Source: Congzhengia sp045576635 (lineage in GTDB: Bacteria; Bacillota; Clostridia; UBA1381; UBA9506). Taken from it: DNA of 52,255 nucleotides. Below, in pieces: positions 48,045 to 52,255 of the stretch. The stretch covers positions 1 through 52,255 of the forward strand of contig JAZNGT010000025.1 of the NCBI GenBank assembly GCA_045576635.1. The letters are read 5' to 3'. Within the stretch, counting starts at the first letter, position 1; each line of letters starts with the position of its first letter. The notes below the pieces were generated by a model. It worked only from the letters and a program-made list of their open reading frames with translations, did no database searches and had not been told where the DNA came from. A program made the translations under genes and the position numbers.

Positions 48045-48641
48045 ATGAGTTTAGTACCTATGGTTGTCGAACAGACCAGCAGAGGAGAACGCTCCTACGA
48101 CATCTATTCCAGACTTTTAAAAGACAGAATTATCTTTTTGAGCGAGGAAGTAAACGATGTAACTGCAAGTCTTGTTGTAGCACAGATGTTGTTTTTAGAA
48201 GGCGAAGACCCCGATAAAGACATACAGTTTTACATCAATAGCCCTGGCGGCTCGATCACCTCCGGTATGGCGATTTACGACACAATGCAATATATCCGTT
48301 GCGACGTGTCCACAATCTGTGTAGGTATGGCAGCATCTATGGGTGCGTTTCTCTTAGCAGCAGGAACCCCCGGAAAACGTTTTGCGCTTCCTAACAGTGA
48401 GATTATGATTCATCAGCCCTTGGGCGGAATGCAAGGTCAGGCAACGGATATTAAAATCCACGCTGACAGGATTTTGCGCATTAAAGATACACTCAATCAG
48501 ATTTTGAGTGAGCGTACAGGCAAATCCATTGACCAGATTCGTCAGGACACCGAGCGCGATAACTTTATGTCTGCACAAGAGGCAATGGAATACGGACTCG
48601 TTGACAAAGTCATTGTGTCCGGTAAAGAAATTCAAAAGTAA
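48045..48641 (+). CDS. clpP: ATP-dependent Clp protease proteolytic subunit ClpP
   Basis: 198 residues, normal. Catalytic Ser98 (GMAASMGAF), His123 (MIHQPLGG) and Asp172 (DTERDNF). It forms the two-ring barrel that degrades proteins fed by ClpX or ClpC. In the classical tig-clpP-clpX order; a terminator separates it from clpX. GGAGG precedes the ATG. Confidence 0.98.
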   Translation: MSLVPMVVEQTSRGERSYDIYSRLLKDRIIFLSEEVNDVTASLVVAQMLFLEGEDPDKDIQFYINSPGGSITSGMAIYDTMQYIRCDVSTICVGMAASMGAFLLAAGTPGKRFALPNSEIMIHQPLGGMQGQATDIKIHADRILRIKDTLNQILSERTGKSIDQIRQDTERDNFMSAQEAMEYGLVDKVIVSGKEIQK

Positions 48642-48654
48642 ACGTTAAGTCTTA

Positions 48655-48690
48655 AAAAAGGGGCTGTTTTTCCTGACAGTCCCTTTTTTA
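48655..48690 (+). terminator. intrinsic terminator after clpP
   Basis: GGGCTGT pairs with ACAGTCC (one G-T pair) around a TTTTCCTG-type loop, flanked by A and T runs. Confidence 0.8.
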
Positions 48691-48746
48691 AAGAATGGTG
48701 TAACGAAACGACGCAAATTGCATAAAGAGTATTAGATTGGTTTAGC

Positions 48747-48772
48747 GTGCAAATTCTGCCCGGAATTTGCAC
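48747..48772 (+). promoter_or_regulatory. hairpin directly upstream of the clpX ribosome site
   Basis: GTGCAAATTC (48747-48756), loop TGCCCG, GAATTTGCAC (48763-48772): a perfect 10-bp stem ending 1 nt before the Shine-Dalgarno AAGGAG (48774-48779). There is no T run, so it is not a terminator. It could stabilise the mRNA, control translation or be a DNA operator. Confidence 0.55.
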
Positions 48773-48785
48773 AAGGAGAATCCAA

Positions 48786-50072
48786 ATGGGCAGAAAGGCT
48801 GTGTTTCATATGTCAACAAGAAATGAAGAACATTCTGAAATGCGTTGCAGCTTTTGCGGTAAATATGAAAACGAAGTTTTGAGAATATTTGAAGGTCCCG
48901 ATGCCTGTATCTGTAATGAGTGTATTGCACTTTGCAATCATTACATGGGCGACCATTTTGATATTTCGGAGCCGGAAGTAACATTTACAAGACTTCCGAA
49001 ACCGAAAGAAATGAAAGAAATTTTAGATCAGTATGTTATCGGTCAGGAGAAAGCGAAAAAAACGCTTTCTGTTGCCGTTTATAATCATTATAAACGTATC
49101 GGAAACAAGGGTGACAAACAAAATGTTGATATCCAAAAGTCTAACATTTTGCTTTTAGGTCCGACCGGTTCCGGTAAAACACTTTTGGCGCAGACACTTG
49201 CAAAAATTTTAAATGTTCCGTTTGCAATTGCAGATGCGACAACACTTACCGAGGCAGGTTATGTTGGTGAAGATGTTGAAAACATTTTATTAAAACTCAT
49301 TCAGGCTGCTGACGGTTCTATTGAAGATGCGCAGCGTGGCATCATTTATATTGATGAAATTGATAAAATCACAAGAAAGTCTGAAAACACGTCCATCACA
49401 CGCGATGTAAGCGGTGAAGGCGTGCAGCAGGCACTTCTTAAAATTTTAGAAGGTACAGTCGCATCCGTTCCGCCGACCGGTGGCAGAAAACATCCGCATC
49501 AGGAATTTTTGCAGATTGACACTACGAATATTTTGTTTATCTGCGGCGGTGCGTTTGACGGAATTGAAAAAATCATCGGCAGAAGAACGATGTCAAAATC
49601 CATGGGCTTTGGTGCTGATGTAAAGAGCAAAAACGATTATAATGTCGGCGAGATTTTGTCTAAAATCGAACCGCAGGACTTGTTAAAATTCGGTATCATA
49701 CCCGAACTTATAGGAAGACTTCCTGTGGTAGCATCGTTAGATATGCTCGACAAAGAATCTTTGGTACGCATTATCAAAGAACCGAAAAATGCTATCTTAA
49801 AGCAATACAAACGTTTGTTTGAAATCGACGGTGTTACGCTTCATATGGAAGATGATGCAGTCGAGGCGATTGCGCAAAAAGCACTCGACAGAAAAACAGG
49901 CGCAAGAGGTCTTCGCTCGATTATAGAAGACGCAATGCTTGACATTATGTATGAACTTCCGTCGGATGAAACGATTGAAAGCTGCACCATCACAAAAGAA
50001 TGTGTTACAGACAAAAAACCTCCGATTCTTACGTATAAGAAAAAAGAGATGAAGGACGAGGTAGCATCATAA
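48786..50072 (+). CDS. clpX: ATP-dependent Clp protease unfoldase ClpX
   Basis: 428 residues from ATG 48786 (AAGGAG six bases upstream); ATG 48810 is a weaker alternative. The N-terminal zinc-binding domain has Cys21-X2-Cys24 and Cys43-X2-Cys46. The AAA+ module has Walker A GPTGSGKT (125-132), Walker B IIYIDEIDKI, sensor and arginine motifs, and the ClpP-binding loop IIGRR region. It unfolds tagged proteins into ClpP. It is separated from clpP by a terminator, and its leader carries a 10-bp hairpin, so it may have its own control. Confidence 0.97.
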   Translation: MGRKAVFHMSTRNEEHSEMRCSFCGKYENEVLRIFEGPDACICNECIALCNHYMGDHFDISEPEVTFTRLPKPKEMKEILDQYVIGQEKAKKTLSVAVYNHYKRIGNKGDKQNVDIQKSNILLLGPTGSGKTLLAQTLAKILNVPFAIADATTLTEAGYVGEDVENILLKLIQAADGSIEDAQRGIIYIDEIDKITRKSENTSITRDVSGEGVQQALLKILEGTVASVPPTGGRKHPHQEFLQIDTTNILFICGGAFDGIEKIIGRRTMSKSMGFGADVKSKNDYNVGEILSKIEPQDLLKFGIIPELIGRLPVVASLDMLDKESLVRIIKEPKNAILKQYKRLFEIDGVTLHMEDDAVEAIAQKALDRKTGARGLRSIIEDAMLDIMYELPSDETIESCTITKECVTDKKPPILTYKKKEMKDEVAS

Positions 50073-50085
50073 ACCAAATAGCAAC

Positions 50086-50115
50086 AGGCTGCCTTCTTAA
50101 AAAGCAGCCTTTTTT
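50086..50115 (+). terminator. intrinsic terminator after clpX
   Basis: AGGCTGC (50086-50092) and GCAGCCT (50104-50110), followed by a T run. Confidence 0.82.
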
Positions 50116-50133
50116 GCAAACGGGGGAGAGAAA

Positions 50134-50619
50134 ATGGAACTGATTGAAATCGGAAAAATTGTCAGCACACACGGAATCAAAGGCGAAGTAAAACTTGCGC
50201 CCTGGACAGATGATTTGTATGACATACTGGAATTAGATGAACTTTATTTAGATGACGGAAAAACTCTAAATATCGAAAAAGCGCGCGTTCATAAAAATAC
50301 GGTAATTATCAAATTTTCCGAAATTAAGGATATGAACGAAGCAGAGACAATGCGCGGAAAAACGCTTTACACAGAAAAAGTTCCGCTTCCCGAGGGAAGA
50401 TATTATATCAAGGATTTAATCGGCCTTACCGCCGTAACGGAAGGAAAAGCGTTTGGAATACTTACAGATGTATTTAACACCGGCGCAAATGACATTTATG
50501 AAATTAAAACGGATGACGGAAAGCGCCTTTATCTACCAGTGATTGACGGGGTTATCAACGAGGTTGATTTAACCACACAGAAAATTTTTGTTACAATCCC
50601 CGAAGGGTTGGACGATTAG
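50134..50619 (+). CDS. rimM: Ribosome maturation factor RimM
   Basis: 161 residues. The N-terminal RimM barrel starts IGKIVSTHGIKGEVKLAPWT; the C-terminal PRC-barrel has YYIKDLIGLTAV and RLYLPVIDGVINEVDL. It binds S19 and assists 16S rRNA processing in 30S head assembly. GGGGGAG precedes the ATG; trmD follows after 9 bp. Confidence 0.96.
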   Translation: MELIEIGKIVSTHGIKGEVKLAPWTDDLYDILELDELYLDDGKTLNIEKARVHKNTVIIKFSEIKDMNEAETMRGKTLYTEKVPLPEGRYYIKDLIGLTAVTEGKAFGILTDVFNTGANDIYEIKTDDGKRLYLPVIDGVINEVDLTTQKIFVTIPEGLDD

Positions 50620-50628
50620 GAGCACAGT

Positions 50629-51912
50629 ATGCGGTTTGATATTTTAACGCTTTTTCCTGATATGGTGCGTTCGGTTTTATCTGAAAGTATTATAGGAAGA
50701 GCAGAAAAAAACGGGATTCTTACTATCAATTACATAAATATCCGTGCATTTTCGGAAGACAAGCATAACCGCGTGGACGATTACCCTTATGGCGGAGGCA
50801 CAGGCATGGTTATGCAACCGATGCCGATTTATAATGCATATAAGTGTGTTTTGGAAAACAGTGAAACAAAACCGTATGTAGTCTATATGTCGCCGCAGGG
50901 AAAAGTGTTTTCACAAAAGGATGCGGTAAGACTTTCTGAAAAGGAGCACGTTTTAATCCTTTGCGGTCATTACGAAGGGGTAGACGAACGCGTGCTCGAA
51001 GAAATTGTCGATGAAGAAATCTCGGTAGGCGACTATGTTTTAACCGGTGGCGAAATTCCGGCAATGATCGTGGTTGACGCGGTGGCGAGAATGATTCCGG
51101 GTGTCCTTTCGTCTGATGCATCGTATGAAGAGGAGTCGCTTTATAGCGGTCTTTTAGAGCATCCGCAGTACACAAGACCGCCAGAGTTTTTGGGAAGAAA
51201 AGTCCCTGACGTTTTGCTTTCCGGACATCATATAAACATTGAAGCGTGGAAAAAACGGGAATCGTTAAAACGCACGCTTAAAAAGCGCCCCGAATTATTA
51301 GAAAACGCAGAACTATCCAAAGAAGATACACGGATTCTGCGTGATATTGAATCGGAAATGGATGGAAAAACCATGAAATTGGCAGAAAAAAGAAAATCCA
51401 GTAAAACCATATATGACGGTCAGATTGTCTGTCTTCAAAAAGATGTTGCGATTTTGCCCGACGGACGCGAGGCGATCCGTGAGGTTGTACGTCACCCGGG
51501 TGGTGTCGGTGTTGTCGCAGTAGACGACGATGGATATATTTCGATGGTGCGTCAGTTTCGCTATCCATTTATGAAAGAAACGCTCGAAATTCCTGCGGGA
51601 AAACTCGATAAAAAAGAAGACCCATGTGTAGCGGGTGAGCGTGAACTTAAAGAAGAAACGGGTCTTATCGCAGGCAAAATAGAAAAACTGGGTTCTTTTT
51701 ACGCAAGTCCCGGATTTTGTGACGAAGAAATTTCGCTTTTTCTTGCAACAGATTTAAAAGAGGGAAAGCAAAATCCCGACGATGACGAGTTTTTGTCGTG
51801 CGAAAAATTTACGCTTGACGAACTTTTAAAAATGATACAAAACGGCGAAATCAAAGATGGCAAAACGATACTTGGAATATTACTTGCAAAAGAAAAAATA
51901 GAAAAAGTTTAA
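50629..51912 (+). CDS. trmD: TrmD tRNA (guanine37-N1)-methyltransferase fused to a NUDIX (ADP-ribose pyrophosphatase-like) hydrolase
   Basis: 427 residues. 1-243 is a complete TrmD: MRFDILTLFPDM, DDYPYGGGTGMVM (51-63), the SAM trefoil knot YVLTGGEIPAMIVVDAV (136-152), and the linker to the C-domain EHPQYTRPPEF. 260-427 is a NUDIX hydrolase of the ADP-ribose pyrophosphatase type: VRQFRYPF and a perfect Nudix box from Gly324 to Leu346 (G-X5-E-X7-RELKEETGL). Between them is a short charged linker (KTMKLAEKRKSSK) with no stop codon. Both halves look active. Bacterial TrmD is normally about 240 residues and separate. AGGAG precedes ATG 50629; truB follows after 18 bp. Confidence 0.93.
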   Translation: MRFDILTLFPDMVRSVLSESIIGRAEKNGILTINYINIRAFSEDKHNRVDDYPYGGGTGMVMQPMPIYNAYKCVLENSETKPYVVYMSPQGKVFSQKDAVRLSEKEHVLILCGHYEGVDERVLEEIVDEEISVGDYVLTGGEIPAMIVVDAVARMIPGVLSSDASYEEESLYSGLLEHPQYTRPPEFLGRKVPDVLLSGHHINIEAWKKRESLKRTLKKRPELLENAELSKEDTRILRDIESEMDGKTMKLAEKRKSSKTIYDGQIVCLQKDVAILPDGREAIREVVRHPGGVGVVAVDDDGYISMVRQFRYPFMKETLEIPAGKLDKKEDPCVAGERELKEETGLIAGKIEKLGSFYASPGFCDEEISLFLATDLKEGKQNPDDDEFLSCEKFTLDELLKMIQNGEIKDGKTILGILLAKEKIEKV

Positions 51913-51930
51913 AAGTAAAGGAAGAGCATA

Positions 51931-52255
51931 TTGTTCGGAATTTTAAACGTATACAAACCGAAAGGGATGACATCGCATGATGTTGTATCCTTTATAAGAC
52001 GAAATTTTCATTTAAAACGCGTTGGTCACACGGGGACACTTGACCCTGATGCAGAGGGTGTTTTGCCGATTTTAATTGGCAAGGCAACCAAACTTTCTGA
52101 TTTACTTATGGCGGATGAAAAACGGTACATAGCAAAGGTGACACTTGGCGTTTTAACCGACACTGATGATTTGACGGGAAACGTTTTAGAAGAGCGACCT
52201 GTATCTGTCACAGAAGAAGACGTCTTTATACTTCACCGTTGGTATGATTTATGTA
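51931..52255 (+). CDS. truB: tRNA pseudouridine(55) synthase TruB, N-terminal part
   Basis: Starts at TTG 51931 behind AAAGGAAGAG; the first residues read (M)FGILNVYKPKGMTSHDVV, a classic TruB start. Catalytic Asp38 lies in HTGTLDPDAEGVLPILIG, and KRYIAKVTLGVLTDTDD follows. The window ends after 108 codons, so roughly two thirds are missing. It makes pseudouridine 55 in the T loop of tRNA. It follows the trmD fusion gene closely, in a likely rimM-trmD-truB transcript. Confidence 0.95.
   Translation, partial: MFGILNVYKPKGMTSHDVVSFIRRNFHLKRVGHTGTLDPDAEGVLPILIGKATKLSDLLMADEKRYIAKVTLGVLTDTDDLTGNVLEERPVSVTEEDVFILHRWYDLC

Noticed and set aside
50629..51912. Assembly frameshift joining separate trmD and NUDIX genes
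   Set aside because: Both domains are intact in the same frame, the linker has coding character, and there is no ribosome site before the NUDIX part; kept as a natural fusion pending read confirmation.
1..52255. CRISPR array, tRNA/rRNA genes, insertion sequences, prophage
   Set aside because: No regularly spaced repeats, no cloverleaf or rRNA sequence, and no transposase, integrase or phage structural gene was recognised on either strand.

Overview
The window looks like a chromosomal segment of an endospore-forming member of the Bacillota, class Clostridia (probably an uncultured gut-type lineage). The reasons are low-to-moderate GC, strong AGGAGG-type ribosome binding sites, sigma-A promoters with TTGACA/TATAAT boxes, a LexA box of the Bacillus/Clostridium type, and sporulation genes (spoIIAA-spoIIAB-sigF, yabP-yabQ-divIC-yabR, spoVAC) set among firmicute housekeeping synteny (dprA-topA, tig-clpP-clpX, rimM-trmD-truB). 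I see no tRNA, rRNA, CRISPR array, prophage or insertion sequence. Most gene borders are tight and many are closed by clear intrinsic hairpin terminators.

Layout. 1-6.9 kb: end of an epimerase-like gene, a MATE exporter, lexA with an M20 amidohydrolase, and a zinc-uptake operon zur-znuA-znuC-znuB read leftward from a consensus promoter with a probable Zur operator. 6.9-13.8 kb: serS, a zinc-ribbon hypothetical, the forespore sigma-F operon, rsmG, a PH-domain membrane protein, and the yabP-yabQ-divIC-yabR block behind a candidate sigma-E promoter. 13.9-23.5 kb: a tight rightward run of methyltransferase, response regulator, histidine kinase, yhaO/yhaN-type DNA repair pair and metY, followed by tyrS-metA; MetA carries Glu111, which predicts O-acetylhomoserine and so pairs with MetY.

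23.6-30.9 kb is the most unusual region: one apparent operon encoding a PqqD-like protein (a RiPP recognition element fold), an ABC exporter without a peptidase domain, an abundant-looking secreted acidic protein, a 64-residue peptide with a YxxP leader motif and a C-terminal serine, an HPr-kinase-like protein, an S-layer-homology protein, a Wzz-type polysaccharide co-polymerase and a BY-type tyrosine kinase. The recognition-protein/kinase/exporter/peptide combination resembles the accessory half of kinase-tailored lasso peptide clusters (paeninodin type), but the macrocyclase and leader peptidase are missing. This suggests a peptide that is phosphorylated and exported at the cell surface rather than cyclised.

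30.9-44 kb: VanZ-like protein, HtrA protease, TrkA-TrkH potassium uptake, DUF1836 protein, DegV, an SGNH hydrolase, dprA-topA, and an unusual HTH-cupin-acyl-CoA ligase fusion. 44.3-52.3 kb: murA, an isolated spoVAC with a previously unlisted 46-codon membrane peptide in front of it, trigger factor with a 74-residue Lys/Ala/Pro/Thr tail, clpP, clpX (with a hairpin just before its ribosome site), rimM, a trmD-NUDIX gene fusion and the start of truB.
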